This document shows positions 42,197-50,466 of a DNA stretch of 64,000 nt, piece by piece. Within the stretch, counting starts at the first letter, position 1; every line of letters begins with the position of its first letter. The position numbers and the translations under genes were made by a program. The notes under the pieces are model-generated. The model was not told the DNA's origin. It ran no database searches and saw only the letters and a program-made list of their open reading frames with translations. This stretch comes from an uncultured Eubacteriales bacterium (GTDB taxonomy: Bacteria; Bacillota; Clostridia; Lachnospirales; Lachnospiraceae), in NCBI GenBank assembly GCA_900314565.1, contig OMVU01000001.1, positions 124,001 through 188,000 of the forward strand, given 5' to 3'.

Positions 42197-42902
42197 AGTC
42201 CTCTCCGGGGATAAGAATACCGCATTCGTTAAAACTGATATAGCAGTTATCACCGATAATAATGTGGTCGAGAAGATTGACCCCGATGAGCTGCCCTGCA
42301 GCGTAGACACGGTGCGTCAGGCGAATGTCCTCGTCTGACGGAGCCGGATCACCGCTCGGATGGTTGTGCAGGAGAATGATACTCACCGCGCGGCAGCGGA
42401 GCGCCGCAATGAAGAGCTCTCTCGTGGACATGACCGCATAATTGACGGTGCCCTTTGAGAGGATCTCCTCCGAGATCAGCCCGTTTTTCGTATCGAGCAT
42501 CATGCAAACAAGGCTCTCCGTCTCCTCGTGCCGCAGCCGCTCCATGTAATAGTCGGCGATTGTTTCCGGCGCGGAAAATGAAAGAACCTGTCTGGCCCTG
42601 TATGTCGAGATCCTTTTTGCCAGCTCGCCCACGCATTTCAGCTGGATCGCCTTGACCTGACCGATTCCCGGCACGGCCATGAGCTCGCTCACGGACAGAT
42701 GACAGATCCCCAGAAGGCCGGTGTTCCCGGATTCAAGGTGGAGGATCTGGTCTGCCAGAAAGACAGCGGAGGCGCCTTTTGTTCCCGAGCGAATTATTAC
42801 AGCAAGAAGCTCCTGGTCCGACAGCGAGGACGGACCGTAGAGCAGGCATCGCTCGTAAGGGCGGCTCAAATCAGCATCTTCTCTTGTAAGTAAGTTTTTC
42901 AT
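42183..42902 (-). CDS. radC: RadC-family JAMM-domain protein
   Basis: A 239-residue UPF0758 protein with an N-terminal helix-hairpin-helix (MAVPGIGQVKAIQLK) and a C-terminal JAB/JAMM metal site: Glu in SEEIL, HNHPSGDPAPSDED. Despite its name, a repair role is doubtful and no activity is established. It commonly stands just before mreB in Gram-positives. GAGG precedes the ATG. Confidence 0.92.
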   Translation of the reverse strand: MKNLLTREDADLSRPYERCLLYGPSSLSDQELLAVIIRSGTKGASAVFLADQILHLESGNTGLLGICHLSVSELMAVPGIGQVKAIQLKCVGELAKRISTYRARQVLSFSAPETIADYYMERLRHEETESLVCMMLDTKNGLISEEILSKGTVNYAVMSTRELFIAALRCRAVSIILLHNHPSGDPAPSDEDIRLTHRVYAAGQLIGVNLLDHIIIGDNCYISFNECGILIPGEDYDHT

Positions 42903-42950
42903 ACTGCCTCTTTTCCCTTCCGGATCGCGTTCGGATAGAGAGGCAATCGT

Positions 42951-42979
42951 ATTTTAGCATAAATGAAAGGGACTGTACA
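42951..42979 (-). promoter_or_regulatory. Predicted promoter of the radC-mre-PBP2-rodA-dacA operon
   Basis: Minus strand TGTACA (42974-42979), 17-base spacer, TAAAAT (42951-42956), about 50 bases before radC. Confidence 0.5.
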
Positions 42980-43079
42980 TTGTTCCGTCACTGATTTTTC
43001 GATGAATTCAGGGCAATCCGAACGGAAAATCAGGATCTTTTTTGTCCTTCTTCATTCCGGAACGCAAAAACGCAGGAGT

Positions 43080-44702
43080 TCAGAGGGGCTTGATCGCCTG
43101 ATATTTCCTGATGATCGCCTCCGAGACCCGCACACCGTCCATCGCAGCAGACATGATCCCTCCTGCGTAGCCTGCCCCCTCTCCCGCCGGATAGAGTCCG
43201 CCGACGGAGGAGACCAGACTGTCATCCCGGACGATGCGCACGGGGGATGACGAACGGCTCTCGACCCCTGACAGGATCGCGTCAGGGCGGTCAAAGCCCT
43301 CTATTTTTTTCCCGAATGCACTGATTCCGGAGATCAGACTGTCCGACATAAAGTCAGGCAGGATCTCCCGAAGATCGGCGAAACCGGCTGCCCCCTTTGT
43401 GCAGGATCCGAATTCTCCGTAACCGGACGAAACAGTGCCGGTCTTAAAGTCGCCGTAGAGCTGTTCGGGGATCTTTCCCGCCAGAGTCTGAAAGGCAAGC
43501 CGCTCGAGCTGTCTCTGAAAGGCGATCCCGGACAGGGGACCGTGGAACTGCGCGTCCGCATAGGGGTTAAAATCCGACGGGGTGACGGTGATGATCAGAG
43601 CGCTGTTCGCATTTTTCGAGTCACGGCCGGAATAGCTCATCCCGTTGACGGCAAGATATCCCTCCTCCGAGGAGCTGTTGACAACATACCCTCCCGGACA
43701 CATGCAGAAGGAGTACACTCCCCGCCCGTCCTCTGCCTTATGCGTGAGTTTATAGGGTGCGGGCCCGGTCTCCCGGGGAGCAGTCTGCCCGTACTGGGAG
43801 CAGTCGATCATTTCCTGCGGGTGTTCTATGCGTACACCGGCAGCAAAGGCTTTCGACTCGAGAAGGACGCCTTCCTTTTGCAGCATGCAGAATGTATCAC
43901 GGGCAGAGTGGCCCGGCGCGAGCACACAGATATCCGCCGGGATCTCTATGGTATCATTCACGATCACAGACGTAAGGGCGCCGGAAGCGGAGACGGTAAA
44001 CCCCGTCATTTTTGAGGAAAAACGATACTCCCCTCCGAGCTCTTCTATTCTCTTCCGCATACGGATAAGGATCGGGATCAGTTCATCTGTCCCGACGTGC
44101 GGACGTCTGTCGTAGAGAATGTTCCCGGGAGCGCCGAATTCCACGAACGCCTGCTTCACGAACGCACCGCGAAGACCCGGATCCTTGACGGATGTGTTGA
44201 GCTTTCCGTCCGAGAAGGTGCCTGCTCCGCCCTCCCCGAACTGGACGTTGCATTCCGGATCGAGCGGACCGCCTTCAAAGAACCGCGTGACCTTTGCCGA
44301 TCTTGTCAGCGCGTCCTCTCCTCTCTCGAGAATGATCGGCTGCATGCCGGCCAGCGCGAGATGATAGGCCGCGAAGAGACCGCAGGGGCCGCTGCCGACC
44401 ACGACCGGCCGGTGGGCCGGAAGTTCCTTTCCATGTTCGGGAAAACGGTAGACCTGCGGATGAATTGACATAATGTTTTTATGTCGTCTGTCTCTCCGAA
44501 GGATCTTTGACTCTCCGGAGACATCGACATCCAGGGTATATACAAAAAAGAGCTCCGGCTTCTGTCTGGCATCGACGGACCGGCTTGTGATGACAAGACG
44601 CCTGATTGCGCTCTCCCCGACCCGCAGGACTTCGGCGGCTCTTTTTTTGAGGGCTCCCGGATCATGTGTCACCGGGAGCTTCAGTTCAGTGATCCGTATC
44701 AT
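43080..44702 (-). CDS. FAD-dependent oxidoreductase (COG2509-type)
   Basis: A 540-residue flavoprotein of a family widespread in Firmicutes without a known substrate. It has a short N-terminal domain (1-85) and the dinucleotide motif VVGSGPCGLFAAYHLALAG with a downstream Glu. Conserved stretches NVQFGEGGAGTFSDGKLNT and FCMCPGGYVVNSSSEEG follow, and the closing GLYPAGEGAGYAGGIMSAAMDG binds FAD. Its ATG overlaps the stop of the preceding flavoprotein gene (ATGA), so the two are coupled. Confidence 0.88.
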   Translation of the reverse strand: MIRITELKLPVTHDPGALKKRAAEVLRVGESAIRRLVITSRSVDARQKPELFFVYTLDVDVSGESKILRRDRRHKNIMSIHPQVYRFPEHGKELPAHRPVVVGSGPCGLFAAYHLALAGMQPIILERGEDALTRSAKVTRFFEGGPLDPECNVQFGEGGAGTFSDGKLNTSVKDPGLRGAFVKQAFVEFGAPGNILYDRRPHVGTDELIPILIRMRKRIEELGGEYRFSSKMTGFTVSASGALTSVIVNDTIEIPADICVLAPGHSARDTFCMLQKEGVLLESKAFAAGVRIEHPQEMIDCSQYGQTAPRETGPAPYKLTHKAEDGRGVYSFCMCPGGYVVNSSSEEGYLAVNGMSYSGRDSKNANSALIITVTPSDFNPYADAQFHGPLSGIAFQRQLERLAFQTLAGKIPEQLYGDFKTGTVSSGYGEFGSCTKGAAGFADLREILPDFMSDSLISGISAFGKKIEGFDRPDAILSGVESRSSSPVRIVRDDSLVSSVGGLYPAGEGAGYAGGIMSAAMDGVRVSEAIIRKYQAIKPL

Positions 44703-45904
44703 ACGTTATCCATCTCCTTCGCTGCGGCCCGTCCCGCCAGAACACCGGTGGACCATGCGAACTGCAGGTTCCATCCCCCGCAGGCCGCATCTATATCAAG
44801 AAGCTCTCCTGTGAGGAAAAGCCCCGGATGCAGTCGTGATTCACAGGTCTCCGGATCTACCGCATCCGTGGAGACCCCGCCGCCGAGGACCTGGGCAGAG
44901 CGGGCACCCAAAGTTCCTTTGAGTTTCAGTCTGAAAGACTTGATCGTCTCCGTGAGGGCGCGCGTATCCGTGAGCGTATTTTTTCGCGTCAGGACAGGGA
45001 TCAGTTTCTCCGGGAAAAGGCCGGTAAGCAGCAGGTCCGGTTCCTCCCGCCTGAGACTTTCCTTTCTGAAATCCAGGAAGGCATGGAGTGCCGCGGCATC
45101 CATTTCCGGAAAGAAATCGATCGTCACACTGCAGCTCTGCCCTGCATCCATCAGTTTTGCCGCGTATCCGCTGATACAGAAGACCGGAATGCCTGAGATC
45201 CCATAGTCGGTGAGCTGGAGCTGTCCTTCCTCCGAACAGATGAAGAGATCGCCGGCGTACAGGGAGATCTTTCCGAAGATCCGAACACCTGCCCAGCCGG
45301 GCTTTTTTATATTTTCCGTAATGAGCGGCACGAGCGCAGGCGTTCTCTTGACACAGGGAAGACCCAGCGAGGCTGCAAGGGCCGGCCCGTTCTCATCCTC
45401 CGAATCGGAAAGAGATGCGGAGGAGCCGGTAGACAGGATGACTCTGTCCGCATGATAGGTCCAGGTCTCTGTGGATACATCGAACCCGGACGCGGTCTCT
45501 GCAATGCCGGTGACCGGCTCATTGTTCTTGATCTTAACGTGCAGACGGCTGCATTCCAGCAGCATATTCTTCGCGACGGACTCTGCCTGCTCACTGTAAG
45601 GGTAGACCCAGCCGTCATGGTTCGTCGTGTAGACGCCCAGACCAAGAAACAGGGAGATCGTCTCCTGTACGGAAAAATTCTTCAAAATCTCATGTGCAAA
45701 GGAAGGGTCCGTTCCGTGATAGACAGACCGGTCCGATCCGGTGTTGGTGAGATTGCATCTTCCGTTGCCGGTGCGGAGAAGCTTTAGAAGCGGCTTCTTC
45801 CCGCGCTCGAGCACTGTGACCGAAGCTCCTCTCCCGGCCGCCGTGATCGCAGCGATGATCCCGGAAGCGCCTCCTCCCACGACAAGGATATCAGGGTTTT
45901 TCAT
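44699..45904 (-). CDS. HI0933/YhiN-family flavoprotein
   Basis: A 401-residue FAD/NAD(P)-binding protein: VVGGGASGIIAAITAAGRGASVTVLERGKKPLLKLLRTGNGRCNLTN at the N-terminus and GGVSTDAVDPETCES, LFLTGELLDIDAACGGWNLQFAW at the end, both hallmarks of the family. No reaction is firmly assigned. ATG 45904 has GAGGAA upstream; ten extra upstream codons would run into the preceding gene's end. It is one base after the gamma-lyase-like gene. Confidence 0.88.
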   Translation of the reverse strand: MKNPDILVVGGGASGIIAAITAAGRGASVTVLERGKKPLLKLLRTGNGRCNLTNTGSDRSVYHGTDPSFAHEILKNFSVQETISLFLGLGVYTTNHDGWVYPYSEQAESVAKNMLLECSRLHVKIKNNEPVTGIAETASGFDVSTETWTYHADRVILSTGSSASLSDSEDENGPALAASLGLPCVKRTPALVPLITENIKKPGWAGVRIFGKISLYAGDLFICSEEGQLQLTDYGISGIPVFCISGYAAKLMDAGQSCSVTIDFFPEMDAAALHAFLDFRKESLRREEPDLLLTGLFPEKLIPVLTRKNTLTDTRALTETIKSFRLKLKGTLGARSAQVLGGGVSTDAVDPETCESRLHPGLFLTGELLDIDAACGGWNLQFAWSTGVLAGRAAAKEMDNV

Positions 45905-45905
45905 T

Positions 45906-47213
45906 TTATTCCTCATGGGCGGGAAGACGTACAAGTCCCGCCTCCTTCATGCACTGAAGAGACATCAGGATACCGAGTTTTGCGGAAGGCCAGGTGAGAC
46001 CGCCCTGAAAATAGACATTGTACGGCGGGCGGATCGGTCCGTCTGCTGACAGCTCGATCGAGGAGCCTCCGACGAACGCTCCCGCGGCCATAATCACCGG
46101 GTCATCATAGCCCGGCATGTCCCAGGGCTCCGGAGTCACATGTGAGTCGACCGGAGCTGCTTTCTGGATCCCTCTGCAGAAGGCGATCACCGCTTCGGGA
46201 GTACCGAGCGTGATAGCCTGTATAATATCGTGCCGGCTCTCCCGGCTGTCCGGAAGGACCGGATATCCGAGCGTTTCATAGAGGGCGGCTGCAAAGACCG
46301 CGCCTTTGAGCGCCGATGCGGTGACAACAGGGGCCATGAAGAATCCCTGGTAAAAAGAGGGATTCACGCCCAGAGAAGGTCCGACTTCAGCTCCGAGGCC
46401 CGGACAGGTCATGCGGAATGAAGCGTTCTCCACATATTCTTTCTTTCCGGTAATATAGCCGCCGACAGGAGCCAGTCCTCCGCCCGGATTCTTGATGAGC
46501 GATCCTACAACAAGATCCGCGCCTACATCGGAGGGTTCGACCGTCTCGACAAATTCTCCGTAGCAGTTGTCGACCATGCAGATCACATCCGGTCTCACAG
46601 ATTTCACGCAGGCAATGGCTTCCCCGATCTGAGACACGGAGAGCGTTCTCCTGCTCGCATAGCCTTTGGAGCGCTGGATCGTGGCGAGACGTATTTTCTC
46701 ATCGGCGACCGCCTCCCGGATCCCGGGAAGGTCAAAGCTGCCGTCAGGAAGAAGGTCGACCTGGCCGTAGGAAATACCGAATTCGGCCAGAGATCCTTTC
46801 GATTTCCGGATGCCGATAACTTCCTCCAGCGTATCATACGGCTTGCCGGCGATGGAGAGCATTTTATCCCCGGGCCTCAGATTTCCGGCGAGTGCGATGG
46901 AGAGCGCATGTGTTCCGCAGGAAATGAGCGGCCGGACGAGCGCAGCCTCCGTGTGGAATACTTTCGCGTAGACCTCCTCCAGCGTATCTCTTCCCAGATC
47001 GTTATACCCGTAGCCTGTCGAAGTTCCGAGACAGGCCTCACTGACCCGGCAGGACTGCATAGCGTGAATGACCTTCAGCTGATTGAATTCGGCCGTTTTG
47101 TCGATCTCGTCAAAACGGTCCTTCAGACCGGAGCAGATTTTTTCTCCGAAAGAAAGTACATCCCGGTCGATGCCGCAGGATGCATAAAGTGTATCCAGTT
47201 CTTCTCTTATCAA
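45906..47213 (-). CDS. Methionine gamma-lyase-like PLP enzyme (aluminum-resistance/YnbB family)
   Basis: A PLP-dependent enzyme of the YnbB family, kept near miaA in many Firmicutes. It contains STGYGYNDLGRDTLEEVYAKVF, the cofactor region ISCGTHALSIAL, the Asp of VDNCYGEF and the Schiff-base Lys in GSLIKNPGGGLAPVGGYI. The substrate is not established. The start is ambiguous: TTG 47213 (435 residues; AGGAC upstream) best fits homologue length, with GTG 47231 or ATG 47273 possible. Confidence 0.87.
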   Translation of the reverse strand: MIREELDTLYASCGIDRDVLSFGEKICSGLKDRFDEIDKTAEFNQLKVIHAMQSCRVSEACLGTSTGYGYNDLGRDTLEEVYAKVFHTEAALVRPLISCGTHALSIALAGNLRPGDKMLSIAGKPYDTLEEVIGIRKSKGSLAEFGISYGQVDLLPDGSFDLPGIREAVADEKIRLATIQRSKGYASRRTLSVSQIGEAIACVKSVRPDVICMVDNCYGEFVETVEPSDVGADLVVGSLIKNPGGGLAPVGGYITGKKEYVENASFRMTCPGLGAEVGPSLGVNPSFYQGFFMAPVVTASALKGAVFAAALYETLGYPVLPDSRESRHDIIQAITLGTPEAVIAFCRGIQKAAPVDSHVTPEPWDMPGYDDPVIMAAGAFVGGSSIELSADGPIRPPYNVYFQGGLTWPSAKLGILMSLQCMKEAGLVRLPAHEE

Positions 47214-47292
47214 TTTATTTTCTGTCCTCACATTTCTTAAGTGGTGTATTAGTAAGCAGAACTTCGCATCCACACCGATGCGTGCAGGAAGT

Positions 47293-48309
47293 TCAGTCAG
47301 TATTCTGATTTTGATGCGGAATTGGTGTGATCTCAGATGGGAGATGAATAACCGTATTGAGCTCGCGCTGCGCGGTCTCCGCCATAAATTCCGCGATCTT
47401 TATGGAATCTCCGCCGAAATCCGCCCGGTCGATCCACCGCGCATCCCGTTCTCTGCGGAACCAGGTGAGCTGACGTTTTGCGAAATGTCTCGTATCCCGC
47501 TTCAGGATCCTGACGCCTTCGTCGTATGGAATCTTTTCGTCGAGCACATCAAGCATCTCCTTATAGCCGAGCCCCTGCATGGATACCATGTCCCGTGTGA
47601 GGCCCATCGCCCGGAGATAGGCCACTTCATCGAGCAGCCCTTCCTCCATCATAAAATCCACACGCCGGTCGATCCGGTCGTACAGAGCCGCTCTCTCCTC
47701 ACTGATCACGAAAAAGAGAAGATCATAGGGTGTCTCCCGCTGACGCTCGGCTTCATTATGGTCAGAGATCTTACGCCCGGTCTCCCTGAAGAATTCGAGC
47801 GCACGGATCACCCGTTTCAGGTTATTCGGATGGATCTGCTCTGCAGCACAGGGATCGACCTCAGCCAGTCTTCTGTGGAGTGCGTCAGCCCCGTTCTCCT
47901 CGGCATAGTTCAGGAGTTCGTTCCGGTAATCCGGATCGGCGAACGTATCCGTAAAATCGATATCACGCGTGACGGCCTGTATATAAAATCCGGTGCCGCC
48001 GCAGAGAATGGGAATATGTCCCCGCGAATGGATCTCTTCGACGCAGGCTTTGGCCATTTCCTTATAGCGCGCGACGTCGAAGCTTTCGGAAGGATCGGCA
48101 ACGTCGATCATGTAATGCGGAATGCCCATCATCTCCTCAAGGGTGATCTTGGCAGATCCGATGTCCATATATCGATAGACCTGCATGGAATCCGCCGAGA
48201 TGATTTCCCCGTCGATGCGTCTTGCCAGCTCGACCGCGCATTCGCTCTTTCCGGCAGCAGTCGGACCGGCGACCACGATCAGAGGGATCTTTTTATTTTC
48301 ATTTGACAA
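47293..48309 (-). CDS. miaA: tRNA dimethylallyltransferase
   Basis: Adds a dimethylallyl group to A37 of tRNAs reading UNN codons. The 338-residue enzyme has the P-loop GPTAAGKS (15-22), DSMQVYRYMDIGSAK and PHYMIDV, and the tRNA-binding ARYKEMAK and LCGGTGFY motifs. It starts with TTG (minus strand) with a strong AGGAGG upstream. MiaB, which methylthiolates its product, is encoded four kilobases upstream in the same cluster. Confidence 0.95.
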   Translation of the reverse strand: MSNENKKIPLIVVAGPTAAGKSECAVELARRIDGEIISADSMQVYRYMDIGSAKITLEEMMGIPHYMIDVADPSESFDVARYKEMAKACVEEIHSRGHIPILCGGTGFYIQAVTRDIDFTDTFADPDYRNELLNYAEENGADALHRRLAEVDPCAAEQIHPNNLKRVIRALEFFRETGRKISDHNEAERQRETPYDLLFFVISEERAALYDRIDRRVDFMMEEGLLDEVAYLRAMGLTRDMVSMQGLGYKEMLDVLDEKIPYDEGVRILKRDTRHFAKRQLTWFRRERDARWIDRADFGGDSIKIAEFMAETAQRELNTVIHLPSEITPIPHQNQNTD

Positions 48310-48321
48310 ATTGATGCCTCC

Positions 48322-50466
48322 TCAGATGATGCGTTTGAAACGTTTTTCGAGATCCTTCTCCGTGAAGGAAATGATCGTCGGGCGGCCATGCGGGCAGTGA
48401 TAGGGATCCTCGCAGGTGAGGAGCTCATCGATCAGAGCTTCCGCCTCCCGCACAGAGAGGACATCCCCGCCCTTGACGGCAGCTTTGCATGCCTCCGTCG
48501 CGACCCGGTGGACATAGATCTCAAGTTTCTTCGGATCGGAACTCACTTCGAGATGGTCGAGCATTTCAGTGAAAAGACGCTTTGATCCCAGAGCGCTCAT
48601 ATGATACGGGACTGCCGAGATCTTGTACTCTCTCCCGCCGAAATGCTCGATCTCAAAGCCTGCCCGGCTGAAAGCGTCCTTATACTCCTCATAGAGGGCC
48701 TGCTCATCCATGTTCAGCGAGACAACGATTGAAGGATCGATCTGCTGGGAGGAGACAGATGACGAGGCATATTCTTTCATAAAACGGGTATAGAGGACTT
48801 TTTCATGGGCTGCATGCTGATCGATCATAAAGAGCCTGTCGCCATACTCAACGATCCAGTATGTCCTGAAGGCGCAGCCGAGGATCCGGTGATTCGGCTT
48901 CGCCGCGATGTCGAGAAAGCCGGGGAGCGTCTGCTGCTCGTAGAATTCTTCATTCTTCTCCGGTCCGTGACTATTTTCTGCATCGGATGGCTTTTCCGGT
49001 GCTGCAGCGAGGTCTGTCTGTTTGTTCTGTTGCTCGTCAATGGAAAATCTGCCGGCATCGGTGCCTGAAGCGCCCCGTGCTGCCGCTGAATTTTGCAGAT
49101 CAGATGCTCTGTGTGCGTCTGATGAGACAGTGATGTCTGAATCCGGTGAAACTGTTCTTCCCGGATCCGATGAAACTGTCCTTGGATCCAATGAAGCTGA
49201 TCTGCCGGAATCCGATGAAACGGTTCCTGAATCCGATGAAGCTGATCTGCCGGCTTCCGGCCGGACTGCTCCGCCGATATCATAGGTCACCGGCACTTTT
49301 GCCGGAGCGACTGCGGAGAATCCATAGGGAGCGGATGTCTCCCGGATCATTTCCTGCTTATTTGCCTGCCTCATGATCGTCTGCCGTTCGAAAGGTTCCG
49401 GATTCTTATATTTTACGGGCTTTTCCTGCTTCACAGCAGGCTTCTCGGGAGGATTCAGGCTCTGACGAATGATCATCTCCTGGTCATAAAGCGTCTTCCG
49501 GATGCAGTCAGAGACTGCACGCATGATGAGGCGCTCATCGGAGAAGCGGACGTCCATTTTCGTCGGATGCACATTCACATCCACGAACTTTCCGTCTACG
49601 GTGACCGTCAGGCATGTGAACGGATATTGATGCTGCATCAGCTTGTTCCCGTAGCCATCCTCGATTCCGAGAGATATGACACGGCTCTTTACATATCGTC
49701 CGTTCACATAGTAATTTTCAAAGTTCCGGTTCCCGCGCGAAACGGAGGGCTTTGCGATAAAGCCCGTAATTTTGATTCCCTCCTGTGCGTAATCGACCGG
49801 AAGGATCTCCGATGCAAGCTCCCGTCCGTAGATGTGGTAGATCGTATCCCGCACTTTTCCGTTACCGGTCGTGGTGATGCGGCTCGTTCCGTTCACGATA
49901 AAATCAAATGCAATCCCGGGATTCGAGAGCGCGAGCTGCTCGACATACCCTCCTACATGGGAGGCTTCCGTCATGGCGGTCTTCAGGAATTTTGCTCTGG
50001 CCGGGGTATTATAGAATATGTCCCGGACGATGATCGTCGTTCCGTCAGGCGCACCGATCTCCTCATAGATCTTTTCTCTTCCACCCTCCAGTACATAACG
50101 GACGGCGGTCAGCTCCTCCGGCTGCTTGGTGATGAGCTCAACCCTGCTCACCGCTGCGATGCTGGAGAGGGCCTCGCCCCGAAAGCCCAGCGATCCGATC
50201 TCGACGAGATCTTCCACTGATTCGATCTTCGAAGTCGCATGCCTGAGAAATGCAAGGCGTATCTCTTCCGGCGCGATCCCCTTTCCGTCGTCCGTGACGC
50301 GGATCATGGTTATCCCGCCGTCCCGGATCTCAACAGTGATATGGGTCGCTCCCGCGTCGATCGCATTCTCCGTGAGCTCTTTCACTACGCTCGCCGGCCG
50401 TTCGACGACCTCGCCGGCCGCTATTTTATCGATCGTATTCTGATCCAGAACATGTATCTGACTCAT
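48322..50466 (-). CDS. mutL: DNA mismatch repair protein MutL
   Basis: Couples MutS mismatch recognition to strand cutting. The 714-residue protein has the GHKL ATPase (about 1-330; VVKELTENAIDAGAT, DDGKGI, TSKIESVEDL), a Ser/Asp-rich imperfectly repeated linker (about 400-445) and a C-terminal endonuclease domain. The latter has ACKAAVKGGD and CPHGRP, but its DQHA(X)2E(X)4E motif reads DQHAAHEKVLYT, with Thr560 for the final Glu. Start ATG 50466 overlaps the mutS stop (ATGA). Confidence 0.95.
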   Translation of the reverse strand: MSQIHVLDQNTIDKIAAGEVVERPASVVKELTENAIDAGATHITVEIRDGGITMIRVTDDGKGIAPEEIRLAFLRHATSKIESVEDLVEIGSLGFRGEALSSIAAVSRVELITKQPEELTAVRYVLEGGREKIYEEIGAPDGTTIIVRDIFYNTPARAKFLKTAMTEASHVGGYVEQLALSNPGIAFDFIVNGTSRITTTGNGKVRDTIYHIYGRELASEILPVDYAQEGIKITGFIAKPSVSRGNRNFENYYVNGRYVKSRVISLGIEDGYGNKLMQHQYPFTCLTVTVDGKFVDVNVHPTKMDVRFSDERLIMRAVSDCIRKTLYDQEMIIRQSLNPPEKPAVKQEKPVKYKNPEPFERQTIMRQANKQEMIRETSAPYGFSAVAPAKVPVTYDIGGAVRPEAGRSASSDSGTVSSDSGRSASLDPRTVSSDPGRTVSPDSDITVSSDAHRASDLQNSAAARGASGTDAGRFSIDEQQNKQTDLAAAPEKPSDAENSHGPEKNEEFYEQQTLPGFLDIAAKPNHRILGCAFRTYWIVEYGDRLFMIDQHAAHEKVLYTRFMKEYASSSVSSQQIDPSIVVSLNMDEQALYEEYKDAFSRAGFEIEHFGGREYKISAVPYHMSALGSKRLFTEMLDHLEVSSDPKKLEIYVHRVATEACKAAVKGGDVLSVREAEALIDELLTCEDPYHCPHGRPTIISFTEKDLEKRFKRII
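49135..49260. repeat. Imperfect short repeats within the mutL linker
   Basis: About five units of 21-25 bp built on GAATCCGATGAAACTG, in frame with mutL (minus strand), encode Ser/Asp-rich repeats of the linker. They are likely length-variable by slippage. Confidence 0.7.

Noticed and set aside
42183..42310. Longer mreB reading frame starting at 42310
   Set aside because: The added 38 residues lie inside radC and are absent from MreB; the ATG at 42196 has a good ribosome binding site and matches the family start.
47278..48306. 342-codon open frame on the + strand opposite miaA
   Set aside because: It lies wholly antisense to a clear miaA with all motifs, has no recognisable domain and arises from codon bias of the real gene.
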